From contig NC_091940.1 in the NCBI RefSeq assembly GCF_041260155.1, positions 32,543,841 to 32,607,840 on the forward strand: a DNA stretch of 64,000 nt, given 5' to 3'. A program made the translations under genes and the position numbers. This DNA comes from Ptychodera flava (lineage: Eukaryota > Hemichordata > Enteropneusta > Ptychoderidae). Below, piece by piece: positions 27,301 to 37,686 of the stretch (positions within the stretch are counted from its first letter, which is position 1; the number at the start of each line of letters is the position of its first letter). Below the pieces are notes generated by a model. That model ran no database searches. It was not told the DNA's origin and was given only the letters and a program-made list of their open reading frames with translations.

Positions 27301-30300
27301 GCTCAACTTGTTGACACAGCGTGTGCGTGTGTGATTTCCAATGTCATCGATTACAAGTGAATTATATCATGAAGAAGTGTCTTTTCATAAGTCTATTCTG
27401 GTCCAAGTGAAATTTAATCAGCCAATCAGCTTGTGTGTTCCAGATTGTGAGATACAGTGGAGAGAACACCCAATCTTAGTTTAAATGCAATGACGATGTC
27501 TTTCAGATTTTTAGAGCAGTGATTTCTTGCACAGCACTTTAATTGAAAACTATTGTTTTGAATTTCAGTCATTAATGTAACAATGCCGGATGAGAAAAGT
27601 AACTATGTGCATCGCATTGGTCGTGTTGGAAGAGCAGATAGGTATGCATTGGTATTGCAACTACTATACCTCAACAACAAACATAAAAAAGAAACATTTA
27701 GATAGACATAGTCCCTAAGTGTCATTTTATTCTGTCCAAAACTTTTCGTATTGAAGGTTTTAGTGCACTTGTAGTAGTATGTTTTCAGTGCAACTTGAAC
27801 TTGTCAGTTACTCATCTCATCTATGAGTTGTGTGTATCAGTTGGTTGGTATGGTGGGTGCCTAAGAGGGCATTGTGTATTATGTAACATTTTTAGAATTT
27901 CACATTGAACAAGTGTCATTTCTCCCTTTCTCTCTTTCCTTGCAGGATGGGTTTGGCTATTTCTCTTGTATCAGTGGTTCCAGAAAAGGTTGGTTATCAC
28001 TTGTTTTGCATGAACTTGTTAACATGATCTAAGCATTGTCATCAGTTTTTCATCCCATTTGGTGGTGTAACGTTGTCAAGACAAGAAATTCTTCAAGTGT
28101 TGAGCTGTTCTGACATGAAGCCAAAGCTTACTAAATTACTTTTATATCATCTTTTTGAAAAGAAATGTAGAGACTGTCATGTGTTTTCAGCTTAGTACCT
28201 TTTGATTCCTATGTAGGTGTGGTACCATGGATGTCCAAGTCGTGGCAAGAGTTGCTACAACACACAGCTGACGGAGTATGGTGGCTGTTGCATCTGGTAC
28301 AATGAAATGCAGGTAGGGTTCACTTTCTTGTCTCTGGTGAAAATATACACTTTAAATTGTGTACGTATGAATTCAAGGAGAGGAAACTGCAGAACCATTT
28401 TTACCCAGATCAGATACCACTTTCAGACTTGGGTGCATGGCTTTAACCCTTTCACTACCATGGTTTGGCCCAAACCCATTGTTATCAATGGTGATTGTGA
28501 CCTGTTTATAGTTAATTTAGGGGTGAACAGGTTAAAATTGAATAAAGGGAGGATTTTCCATTTTCCATTCTTCTGACCTTTATATTCAATACACTGACAG
28601 TGAGACACAGATAAAGCTTTTATGAAATTTTCAAAGTCAAAGACTGCCACCATCGACCATACAGTAAATTCTGAATGAATTAGAATACCAGCCACATCAT
28701 CACAGTTCTGGTCAATAATTACGTCCAATGGTTGAACAGCAAAATAATTGTATGCAGTTATGCAGAGTGTATTTGCCCAGTACTGTTCTGATATGCAAAT
28801 GTAATGGTAATCACTCATTGTCGATGGAAAATACTCAGTGTACATTGGACCATTAACTATGACAATTCATTCATGTACTTTTGATGAGTCAGATAAGATT
28901 GACCTCCACAATGTGCCGGTCAGACCTCTTCATTACTATGCACCAGCCATTGCTATCAAGCTCCCATAAAAGTGTTGGCCATTGGCTGTTGCAAGAATAT
29001 GATTTCAAATGTGATGCCAGTTTTACTTGCTGGTCGTTGTAAACTTTAACAATCGATTTCAGCGTAGGGTCTGCATGTAATATGAAATATATATTATATA
29101 AAATATATATGAAATATACGAAATTTCATATGAAATTTGACCTGGTTGACCCTGTATTAGCATTGTGCAATGTCATGTTTAAGATGTTGACCTTGAAAAG
29201 TGCATGTATGTGCAAATTTGATTGAATGAATAGACATGCAGTACATAACAAGATAACAATATAATTAGATATCCCTAATTTGAATGCTGATAGCTGAATT
29301 ATCTTTTTAGTATATATCACTTAAGTGAGATTTAAATATTTTTGAGGGAACATGCTGTAAGCATTATTTCAAGCATTTTGTCTTCAAATATTAAACTGAA
29401 CACCATTTAACTGAATTACCATACAATGAATGTACTGTCCATTGTGTGGGCATACAAATGATTTGAAAGTCATATGATTATGTAAACAAAGAATAGCAGT
29501 GTCCGTTCAAGTTGAAGTTCAGAAATTCACACAGATAGTTAGTAACATTAGTATGTTATTTCAGAGTAGGTAAAAAATCTTACATATAGGCAACTTCATT
29601 TTGGTATCAGGAGTTCACACTGTCGGTGTCATTGACTCCAGAAATTGTCCTTCATTATGTAAGAACTCATATGTGTTATATAATAAACTCAATACTTTAA
29701 AAAGTAACGTTTTGTCTGGTGTTCAGACCCATTCTGTCTGCTTTGAATGGTACACAATGAATCAATGACAGGGAACAGCAAAAGTGATTCAGAATTTGTA
29801 TGTTATCAGAAACTTCTTTGAAAATATGGTTTTGTGCTTTTCATTAAGTGAAACTGACAGATGTACCCAAAGAACGGCTAGTCCATTCTTACCTATAGTT
29901 ATTGTGTGCTTGGCCTACAGTGCCTTGCATAAGAAAAACTAGAAACATACCCTGTGAGATAACGCTTACTTTGGTATTGCTTTGTCTTAACCCAGTAGTC
30001 TTCCATCCTAGCAGTTTCAAAAAATACAACATCTTTGAATGAACATCACGTTCTCAGCACGTAAAGAAACTTTTTGAGTGATATACAAAGCATTGATGTG
30101 GATTTCCCGTATTAAGACCTGTGACCAGGATTTTCAATGGACTGTGTTGACTTCATTTAAATCATCAGAACCCATCAAAGTAACCACTGTAATGCAAGGG
30201 TGACGATTTGTAAGAGCTACACTTCAGCTTTACAAATTAAGCCATTTCACTACCAAAAATGTCACATATTTAGAGCAATAATTTATTATAAGGTGATATG

Positions 30301-33300
30301 TGTAAAATATAAAATAAAAAATCCTGTGTGTAGCTAGCAAACCAAACTTCCTATATTTCACCAGGTCAGCCCTTTTTATCCAAGGCCCATGTTGAAAATA
30401 ACTAATGCAATAACAATAGTTATTTACCAGCACTCTGTTCAGACAGTGTCAACATAAAATCCACAGTATGATTGGACATGAATGATAATCTAAAAAAGTT
30501 GTGAATAAAAAAGTTGTTGAATGTTCAGTATACTTGAACTTGTGACACTATCTTTAAAGGGAAACAGTCATCAGAACTGCACATGTGTGAGTTTCTTGTT
30601 TACAAACAATGTATTTAGTGCACAATATCTAGATGCACCTCATAATCATAGCTGCAACATTTAAATTATATGATGTAGATTTTGACAAACATCTAAAGAT
30701 GTAGATTATGACAGACATGTTTTAACTTTCATCAATAACCATCGTACCTTAGATAAAGTGTTTACATTGGGCATATGGGTCCCATACGACCTTTGAGCGC
30801 AGTTCCAATGACTAGATGCCTTTAATTGAAATCCTACATTTTCAATTTTGGATATTGATGTCTGGGAGAGGGGACATTTATTGAGCAGTACTGGTTGTTA
30901 TGAGAGTAAACCAGAGAGCGCTGTGAGTGTTTTGCATGTAACTCATTCATCGCCAAGATAGATTTGCAATTATTCTCGATTTTTTTGCTCCTTTGACAGC
31001 TGCTTGCTGACATTGAAGATCATCTTGGTGTTACCATTGGCCAGTGTGAACCTGACATGAAAGTTGAAGCAGATGAATTTGATGGAAAAGTGACCTATGG
31101 TGCCAAGAGAAAAATGACAGGTAAATTTATCCATTCATACATATTTTCCAATTTACATGTCACTTTTCAACCTCACAAATGCTCTTGAGCAGTCTCATTG
31201 TAACACATGAAATCTTGAAAACAAGACAGTTAATTTCATTTCAAAGTGTTTTGATTTGTTAGTCATCACGGTTTTTGACTATACCCAAAATGTTGTGAAA
31301 TATATCATGAATTAGACTGAAAGATTCCGTCGCGTGCGGGCGCTCCGGCACACTGCGACCTACGACCCTTTACCACGACTGAAGGCACACTGTACTTGGC
31401 CGCGGCAAACTCAAAGAAAAAAGTACCGCCCACAACTGACTTTACAGACTTTTCAAATATGTAAATCATGGTAGTGTAATTTGAATATTGCTCACGTGGG
31501 CTGTTTACGGGCATAATGAACACGCGGTAGTCAAGACAACAATGTCAATCAACTGCATCGGCAGCGCCAACATTGCATAATTGCTCTACTCGCTCGGCAG
31601 ATGAAAACAACGACACGTGTGTGTAAGCTTAGGCTGGCCGCACGTCGGAGAAAAAACTTACATGTAGATACAGTTGTCTGTATGGCTCAATAGACGCCTA
31701 TAAAAAACTCAATAGCGACTTTCTCGCTGAGCGCTGCAGAATGTGCAGTCTGCAGGGAGACTGTAGACTCTCGGAAGAAAAGGTCGATCTTTTCGAAAAC
31801 GACTGATATCGCCGAGAAACTGAAGCACCTCTTTACAGTGGAACTGACGTCTGGACATCACAGTGGAGCCTGCCTTTGTAAAAAAATAAACACAGTGTGC
31901 TTCATCGATGGCAATTCCAACAAGATTTTCTTGATAGACATCGCAACTGAGTAATCTCCGCCACTCTCTCGTCATGGTAGCCTCTGGTGAACTGAACACA
32001 ACCTGGAATTTACCACGCAATGGAATTTACCACGCAAAATTTGTTCCTTGGTACGTACGTCGTTTCGGAGATCTGAACCGATCAAAGCCACCTTCACACC
32101 CATTTCGCTGCACTTCTGAACTTGATCTTTCATGAGTGAAATCAGGGGCAAAATCCCCAGAACTATCGATCCTGAACGGTTCTTAAGTGTGTCCATAACT
32201 TTGGGTGCCAGCGTGTAAATGATAGATTTCCCATACCGTGGGGCCTTGTTGGTAAAATAGCAAACACATCTCTGCCGCCGCAAAAACTCTTTGAGTGCGT
32301 CTCTTTGCTCTGTTTTCAACATAATATTATATACATCAGAACATTTACTGACTGCCTCAGCAATGCGAGTCGGCGATTGTTCGGATCGGCCATAATGATC
32401 AAATCGGAACGCTAGACACAGACTTTGAGTTTGAGAAAACACGTTGTGTTTGTTGACAAATGAGACATGATATAAGCTTAGGCGGGACAAAAGCCGGGCT
32501 ACAGTTTTGAATATGCTAATCACGATCACGCACTGAGTGAGCGGTGTGGGCGGTCTTGTTACCCTACATACTGTCAATTAACTCGTTTCTGTAATACGAT
32601 TGGTTCCAGCAAAATTTTGTTGGAGAACAGGATTTCAACAGTGTGCCTTCAGTCGCGGTAAAGGGTCGTAGGTCGCTGTGCGCCGGAGCGCCCGCACGCG
32701 ACGGAATCTTTCAGTCTAATCATGAACATGCCGATATATTTGCGGTGTGAGCAATGTCACATGATTCATTGCTTTGATAAAGTTTGTGAGTGATGCGTTA
32801 TAGCTAGTGTGTGTGTGTGTGTGTGCTTCTTGGAACTCTGGAGATATCATAGTCAGAAACATTGTAACAACTATGGCTCAGTTATTGAACACTCCTTATA
32901 AGGGTTAGGATGCAGCCAAGCGGTTTTGACTGTGATGTCTAAATTTGCACGTTGTGAGTTTGAATCCTGTCAATAATTTACTGAGAAATGTAGAACTTCG
33001 TCTGCACTAAAATTTGTCTGTTTTACACCCAAATCAAGGGATCTTGACTTGATTGCACTCAAGAAATAGACACTTACCAGTTTTAATGGACAGATATTTT
33101 ATAGGATCTTGAGACACATTAATAGGAGGCACAGAAAAGCAATATGAAGTTCCTCTTTCAAATCAACTTCCTGTTTATTTCTTCTCTTTCCTACATTCCA
33201 TAGGTGGTTTGTACAAAGGCCATGCCGATATACTGGCCCCAACGGTCAAAGAGTTGGCTGAACTTGAGAGGAACGTACAAACTTCATTTCTCCATCTAAG

Positions 33301-33331
33301 TTGCAAAAAGGATACGCTGTTCGGACTCTAA
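5865..33331 (+). CDS. DDX1: ATP-dependent RNA helicase DDX1, complete, 32 coding exons
   Basis: DEAD-box RNA helicase with a SPRY domain inserted in the first RecA lobe; in animals it is part of the tRNA-ligase complex and acts in RNA transport and at RNA-DNA hybrids. Coding exons: 5865-5883, 7567-7618, 7841-7904, 8542-8571, 9233-9326, 9920-9967, 10459-10545, 11041-11124, 11773-11849, 12374-12446, 13249-13325, 13958-14011, 14320-14374, 16006-16070, 18286-18309, 18830-18882, 19387-19447, 21276-21347, 21842-21868, 22313-22402, 22704-22754, 23277-23351, 23653-23718, 24140-24194, 24889-25035, 26100-26191, 26598-26670, 27569-27641, 27946-27988, 28217-28312, 31000-31120, 33204-33331. All introns are GT-AG and phases agree throughout. 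The sum is 2226 bases, 741 residues plus stop; human DDX1 has 740. An in-frame TAA at 5859 fixes the start. The last residues ([10 protein letters not shown]) differ from the vertebrate end but align without a gap. Confidence 0.97.
6440..7042. mobile_element. 603-bp foldback DNA element with 9-bp target duplication (Mutator-like)
   Basis: Almost the whole element is two inverted arms of about 295 bases meeting at a centre near 6735 (GGAGCCGCCATTACC, short loop, GGTAATGGCGGCTCC). The ends read TAGCTGCAAAATTGTAGCTC. It is flanked by exact 9-base duplications GCACAGTGT at 6431-6439 and 7043-7051. Long inverted repeats with 9-bp duplications are typical of Mutator-like elements; this class call is inference. 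No transposase is encoded, so it is non-autonomous. It lies in DDX1 intron 1. Confidence 0.88.
8315..8470 (-). repeat. Possible non-LTR retrotransposon 3' tail
   Basis: On the minus strand the sequence runs TTATTGGGCCTTGAACGCC into AATAAATAAACAAATACAT, an AT-rich A-biased tail of the sort left by 5'-truncated LINEs. There is no coding remnant, so this is tentative. In DDX1 intron 3. Confidence 0.3.
9456..9528 (-). repeat. MITE family M1, copy 3 (inverted)
   Basis: Diverged, shorter copy in DDX1 intron 5: CCTTTAAAGAGGTCCACACT, ATTGATAACAAT, GGGCCAGACCATG and GGTTAAAGGGG. Confidence 0.6.
9920..16070 (+). CDS. DDX1: DDX1 exons 6-14: SPRY domain insert
   Basis: Residues 87-293. This block separates Walker A from motif Ia, the layout peculiar to DDX1 among DEAD-box helicases. 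Recognisable pieces in order: [12 protein letters not shown], the [19 protein letters not shown] strand pair, [48 protein letters not shown] and [14 protein letters not shown], followed by the linker NAPKAIIIE leading back into the helicase core. SPRY domains are protein-binding beta sandwiches; the partner cannot be read here. Confidence 0.93.
10005..10335. repeat. Interspersed repeat family M2, copy 1 (about 330 bp)
   Basis: Begins near GTATGCACCTTGAAATTGAA and ends CCTAAGGCGCAATCTACTGT, imperfect inverted ends around the core TGCGCCTT. The middle holds CAATATGGCCGCCATTTCTG. Related to the copy at 13364-13715. In DDX1 intron 6. Confidence 0.6.
13364..13715. repeat. Interspersed repeat family M2, copy 2 (about 350 bp)
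   Basis: Same order of blocks as the copy at 10005: AGTATGCGCCTTGAGAG, TTTTGCTCAAACTTTCC, CAATGGTCACCATTCCTGTG, GTGGTAGATCA and CTTGAGGCGCATTCTGCTTT. The two ends are inverted over about 14 bases. In DDX1 intron 11. Confidence 0.6.
14890..15423 (-). mobile_element. 5'-truncated non-LTR retrotransposon (LINE), 3' end
   Basis: The minus-strand reading frame 15417-15100 encodes the last part of a LINE polyprotein: [13 protein letters not shown], then NERICKRC and [17 protein letters not shown]. This is the Cys/His knuckle that follows reverse transcriptase in several LINE clades. A stop after LQLRDQ is followed by about 200 bases of A-rich 3' region with an AAAT-type microsatellite near 15015-15050. 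No reverse transcriptase remains. In DDX1 intron 13. Confidence 0.75.
16530..16985. repeat. Degenerate minisatellite, about three units of roughly 150 bp
   Basis: Repeated blocks CATAACTC(A/C)..., TTCAAAG(G/T)TGGTAC, GGACA(C/T)TGAC, CATACATATGTACGT-like and GGCAATTTTGTTA recur with a spacing near 150 bases. The frame is open through 153 codons only because the units share a length divisible by three; there is no known domain. In DDX1 intron 14. Confidence 0.6.
17946..18175. repeat. MITE-like element with 16-bp perfect inverted ends
   Basis: GTCCATGTAGCCGACA at 17946-17961 is repeated as its exact complement at 18160-18175. The 230-base element is non-coding. I see no clear target duplication. 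In DDX1 intron 14. Confidence 0.6.
18286..23351 (+). CDS. DDX1: DDX1 exons 15-22: rest of first RecA lobe
   Basis: Residues 294-444. Exon 15 is 24 bases and encodes PSRELAEQ (motif Ia). Exon 17 gives [14 protein letters not shown] (GG motif), exon 18 [10 protein letters not shown] (motif Ib), exons 19 and 20 together FFILDEAD (motif II). The intron falls between A372 and D373 of the DEAD box. Exon 21 holds [13 protein letters not shown] (motif III, SAT). Exon 22 gives [20 protein letters not shown], the linker towards lobe 2. Confidence 0.95.
23653..33331 (+). CDS. DDX1: DDX1 exons 23-32: second RecA lobe and C-terminus
   Basis: Residues 445-741. Exon 25, the longest at 147 bases, holds [18 protein letters not shown] (motif IV); exon 26 [17 protein letters not shown]; exon 27 [20 protein letters not shown] (motif V); exon 28 [13 protein letters not shown] (motif VI); exons 30-32 the cysteine-rich stretch [22 protein letters not shown] and [16 protein letters not shown] typical of DDX1. 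The intron between exons 30 and 31 is 2.7 kb, and that between exons 31 and 32 contains the RecQ-bearing element at 31311-32720. Confidence 0.95.
26988..27229. repeat. MITE-like element with TTAACCCT ends
   Basis: Starts TTAACCCTCTGAGTGCC and ends GCACTCAAGGGTTTA, imperfect inverted ends of about 15 bases. The TTAACCC end is like family M1 but the interior is different. Such ends are common in piggyBac-type MITEs (inference). In DDX1 intron 27. Confidence 0.55.
28443..28537 (+). repeat. MITE family M1, copy 4
   Basis: The cleanest copy: TTAACCCTTTCACTACCATG, GTTTGGCCCAAACCCATTG, TTATCAATGGTGATTGTGAC and GGGGTGAACAGGTTAAAA. It lies in DDX1 intron 30. Confidence 0.72.
31311..32720 (-). mobile_element. 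1.4-kb terminal-inverted-repeat element carrying a RecQ-like helicase remnant
   Basis: Inverted ends of about 83 bases (31311-31393 and 32638-32720) differ at only a few positions and start ATTAGACTGAAAGATTCCGT. Both are followed by CATGA (31306-31310 and 32721-32725), a probable 5-bp target duplication. The interior is coding-like on the minus strand for a RecQ-family DNA helicase but no transposase is seen. In DDX1 intron 31. The superfamily cannot be named from this copy. Confidence 0.8.
31709..32577 (-). pseudogene. RecQ-family DNA helicase fragment inside the inverted-repeat element
   Basis: The upstream frame (32577-31972) carries [32 protein letters not shown] (Walker A region, in which the usual PTG before GKS has become APRY) and [15 protein letters not shown] (motif Ia). 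The second frame (32020-31709) carries [34 protein letters not shown] (DEAH box). The frames part near 32015-32040, where a 17-base unit (TGGAATTTACCACGCAA) is tandemly repeated and shifts the frame. The second RecA lobe and zinc-binding region are absent, so the gene is truncated and cannot make a full helicase. Confidence 0.75.
32808..32825. repeat. Short GT microsatellite
   Basis: Uninterrupted run of about nine GT units in the last DDX1 intron. Confidence 0.8.
32905..32975 (+). repeat. Possible tRNA-derived SINE head
   Basis: GGATGCAGCCAAGCGGTTTT resembles an A box and GTGAGTTTGAATCCTG, about 45 bases later, resembles a B box (consensus GGTTCGAATCC). The spacing fits a tRNA-like polymerase III promoter but the acceptor stem does not close, so it is not an intact tRNA. 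Confidence 0.35.
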
Positions 33332-33571
33332 CGACTGTCCTGTATTAGGTCCGTGAAGGAATGCAGTGTGATGTTGATGTCAATAGAGGAGCTGTGAAAT
33401 TTGCAACTGTGCATCATTTTCTTGAAAATGACTATTGGTTTTGAAGCAGTAGGATTTGAAATGCTACGCTTTATTCTTGTGCAGGTTCCTGGTTGTGACG
33501 GCATGAGGAATTATAATTTGCCTGAAAGAGTGACTTACACTATTGAATTCTCCAATTTGATTTATTGCCAG

Positions 33572-33577
33572 AATAAA
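33572..33577 (+). terminator. Likely DDX1 polyadenylation signal
   Basis: First canonical AATAAA after the DDX1 stop codon, 240 bases downstream, giving a short 3' untranslated region of about 260-270 bases. Other weaker signals lie further on, so alternative ends are possible. Confidence 0.5.
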
Positions 33578-33599
33578 CATGTTAAGTGGAATTGAAAGC

Positions 33600-35580
33600 C
33601 TGAAAGAAAATTATGCAGAATCGTTATTATATTTGCCAAGTGTGTAACCTTCCACATCCACTCTGCTGCTAGGTATAATATAGTAAATGCATTTGTAATA
33701 GAGAGAGGTGTACCATTTATTTGTAAGTGTGTATGACCATAAAACACACGAAGGCAATGTACCTGATGCTTGAAGTACAACATTATGACATTAACCTATT
33801 ATAAGGGTGCAAATGTTTTAGTACACAAATGCGTTGACAGTGACTTATTATCAGTGGTGACGTTCACAAATCGTGCAACATGCTCTCAATACTAGTTGTG
33901 TCAGATATTTTTGCTTCAGAACTGTTAGAGATGTTTACTTGTCCACACAAAAGCACTAGGAAATGCACTGACATGTTGATGAGTAACCAGGTATTGGTTT
34001 AGTGATTCAATCCAATATGGCTGCAGTCAGTGTTTTGTTTATGCATACTGTTTGCTAGGCATCAGTTATATGTAATTATAGCATGTACCAATGGAACATG
34101 AAGCATTTCATGTGAAGTTGTGATGGTCGCCCTGTGTATGGAGCAGTTGTTGATTTCATATACCATTCTGTTTAGCTAGAACAAGTTCATGTATTAAAAA
34201 CGATGACATAACAATATCAAGAATATTTTAAGATTTAGCATACAGAAATGCATATAAATATTTCTGAACCATAACCACTCAGTTATTAAAGGAATGAGAT
34301 GATAGGAACAAGGTTAAAAAGTGTTAGAAAAGAATTTTCTTTACATGGAACCACAGTTGTGGAGGGACCGTGATGGAACATGTTCTTTCTTCATATTTAT
34401 TTCATTCTAGCGTTTTTGATCACTGAACGAGTCCACAAAAATATTGGTGAATTCCATAATAAGCAGCTTTACTGCAGTGCAGTTATGAACTTTGTATGCT
34501 ATGAACACAGGTTTACCATACCATCTATATCAACTCTCTCCTGTGTGTAAATGTATAGAGCTGAAAGCTGACTTTGGATCTTGTGGTCTCACGTCACTGA
34601 GCAAAGTTCCAGGGATGTCATCAGTTTTCAGAATCAAATGGAGAAACCTAGATTAGGACAAACTGACACAGTGATGCAACAGGAGAAGTGAGTCAACCTA
34701 CACAGTGTATTCATCTTCTGCTGCCAAACATCAGTGTGCGTAGTATTGCAGTACCCCATAAAGCAAATAAATATGGCACACAGTTAACCATGATGCATTG
34801 CATGTGTGTAATGTCTTTGAATTTATGTGTTGTGGTACAGGGTCTTGTGTGGCTGGTTGGGCGTATCTGTCTGTCATAATGTCATGACATAAATCTCTGT
34901 ATGCTAAATACCATCATCATCAACTCGGATAACATGGATTTGCAATATGGATTAGCTTGATCCCAGTTCAATGAAGTCATGTGGGACTCTTCTATTGTGA
35001 TGTTATTATTTGAGGTGGTGGTTCAATAGGGACATTTGATGTAGTCACCTCATGACAACACAATTTTCCCTGTACGTGACTGACAAAAAAATGTGTTGTG
35101 GTGGACTCTTAAGCATATGTACACCAAGACTGCCATGTTGCTTGTTTATGCCACTAGGGCAACGCCCTTCAAATGCCATACCCAAGGGTCAATATAGCCC
35201 AGTGTAAGCTATAATGATTGAAGAGCAGGGAGAAAAGTAGAACCTGTTTGTAAGGAAATTTGTGTGTTGCCGAAGGTTTCTGCCACAGATCTGGATGGTC
35301 TGTTTTCACTTGATCCAAGTTTTCGCTCAGATCTTGTCACAGTGATTGCACTTGATCACATTCTTGTATGCTAGCATACTTTAATTCTCTTCCATGATTG
35401 CAGTGAGGCAGTGATTTATGAACATTGCTGATCATTACTGTCCTTCTGAGGCTGTTGTACTTAATCAGGCTGGTAAAATCTCTTTTAAATCCTCAAATTG
35501 CCAAATAATTGCCATCTGTTCAATTAGTTATCCAAAACATGGCCATTAAATTTTGAAACTTCATAACTTACAATGGCGTT
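33600..35580. other. Intergenic stretch without a recognised gene
   Basis: Follows the DDX1 3' end. Reading frames are short, unlike any family I know, and lack splice-consistent neighbours. No repeat structure stands out. Confidence 0.6.
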
Positions 35581-35586
35581 GATTTT

Positions 35587-37686
35587 TACCTTCTCGTGTC
35601 TATTTATAGACAGAGAAGGTATTAGAGTTGAAAACCAATATGCTGCTGTCAAGAACTTCCGTCTGTCAAGACTTCCGTCTGTCAAGATCCGTTGACGTCA
35701 TGCCATTGTGATGGGTCATATCATAAACTGGTGGGGGTGTTCATGGCGCAGGTTGAGGTGTGGGAGAACGATTTTGAGCTATGACAAAAATCAAAAGGGA
35801 CTTAGCGGCATAGCCACAGTGTTAAGCCTTTCTCCAAGGTTTCTTAGTTGACTACAATCTATTACAGACTACTGAGCTGACGTTAGGGGTACTCACTTTG
35901 TGTTTGCTCACTCTGTGAGCGCTAGTGTTTGGTACTGAGTTGCGTGGATATCCCCTCATGGCCTCACGTGATCTGGGCCTGTTGCATAATCTGCAGATGA
36001 TCAAATGCCTCCGAGTCTGAAAACTGTCATTGTGTAAGCCTGTCGGCATTTTCCTTGCATTTTTTCTCATTTAATTTTGCAAAATATCGGCGAGTACCTC
36101 AATATTTCAAGATAACCCTTTCTTCCCAATCGTTTCCTGGAGTTTCAGAGTCATATGAACGAAAATGAGTGAAAGTTTTAGACAGGAAAATCGGACGTCG
36201 GCCATGTTCAATGTTTACAGTACAATCAGAAGTTTTACGTGGAGGAATTAACCAACAAACACAGGAGTGTTCATGATGCCCGCCCTCTAGAGGCAGACCG
36301 TCCTACATGAAGTACCACATTTGATGCTTGTGGAAAGTTTGACCACACAATGGAGCATTTAAACTTTTAGAAAATGACAAACTGAATAAGAAGGTATTCA
36401 GAAAATGTCAAATACTGAGGAAAAATGCGCAAATATTCAAAATAAACAGGTTAACTGATTGGTCAGCTATAAAAAACAATTAAAATATTTATGATCAAAA
36501 GTTTTTGAGATACGCACATTTTAACAAATACTGTCATTGTGTTATTAACATTATAAATATAAGACCAAACTATTTTTTCAGGGATGGGACAGGTTGGAAA
36601 TGAGGGGTGAGAGACAAAGGCACTCCTATTGCTGCATGTGGATGCAGCCACACCATTTCATTTACAGCATACTTATTCACTGTGTTGTGTTCAAGTTCCA
36701 TATTGTACTGACTGTCATACAAGGATAACATAAGCAAATCAAATCAAATTAGAAAAGGATCAATGCTGTTGTGTGGATTTTGCTGAACATGGCTGATATT
36801 TCGCCCTATATATTTGGTATCCAGCAAAGGCATATTTTGATGTAAAGTCCAAATTAACACTACATTGCTGACAATATATTTTACCGTTTCTGCATGAATT
36901 TTTCTTTTTTAAATTATAGTATATTAGTACTTCAAACAGATTAACAGTTATCGTGATGTCAACCCATAATTTTACATCACAAAGACTGTAATTCTGCCAA
37001 TTTTTTTTGTTTTTCAGTCATTTTATAAATTTTGCACTGCACAAGATGATTGAACAAATTGCAATGTTTGAATTTGTAAACTCAAAGAATAAAATCCTTT
37101 GGTCACAAATTAAATTATTTTTGAAAAGAAATTTACTCTTAAACACTTTTAGCATATATTCTTTACACGGTCATGTATTTCAAGGAAAATATGCCTATTA
37201 AAACAGTAATTTCTTCACTTTCAATTTTTTTTCAATACTATGACAATTATCAGCCATGAGGTTATACAAACACAAGACCAGATAGGCGTTTTTCATCATT
37301 TCCACAGGACTCTTTGGAAAATCCATTAAAAACAGTTAAAAGTGACTGGAAATGATCACTTGGTATACATTTAATTTACAGATGCCAGGTTGTGTATTTC
37401 ACATGCACTCAGGTCAGTAAGGAAGTGCGTCATTACTATTTTGGACTGTTAATTCTTATTTCTGAATTGTTTAACTTTTTTCCACATTGAACTATCTTTA
37501 GGCAGTTTATACTGTAGCTTAGAATTTTTTTGATTGATGTATTTAATCATCTTTTGGGTTCTTTGGGTCCATATCCCACCTCATGCCCCTACATCATCAA
37601 CTACTGTATTTACCAACAACTCCATGCCAACAACCAATTACCTGACCTGGCCACACATTAGAGAAGGTACAGCGTCATTGACGGTA
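35587..37686 (+). mobile_element. Repeat A, 2.1 kb, TACC...GGTA ends
   Basis: A near-identical inverted copy exists at 57459-62385. It begins TACCTTCTCGTGTCTATTTA within a small perfect-arm palindrome (ACCTTCTC, GTCTA, TAGAC, GAGAAGGT) and ends GCGTCATTGACGGTA. Flanking runs of T make a target duplication ambiguous. One frame of about 70 codons (36070-35852, minus; CRLCNRP) is present in both copies, but the DNA is equally alike outside it, so coding is not supported. Probably a non-autonomous DNA transposon. Confidence 0.7.
36700..37400. repeat. Inner part of repeat A related to element C
   Basis: 36780-37360 is a diverged relative of 61040-61645 in the same orientation (shared TTTTTCAGTCATTTTATAAA, CCTTTGGTCA, TTTTAGCAT and GTCATGTATTTCA). 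With 36010-36215 against 58850-59060 this shows that A and C share sequence although C is longer. Confidence 0.55.

Noticed and set aside
32905-32975. Functional tRNA gene
   Set aside because: A- and B-box-like sequences are present but the acceptor stem and anticodon arm do not fold properly.
35852-36070. 72-codon frame with CRLCNRP, also found at 61892-62122
   Set aside because: Present twice only because the repeat is duplicated; the DNA is equally similar outside the frame, so there is no sign of protein-level selection.
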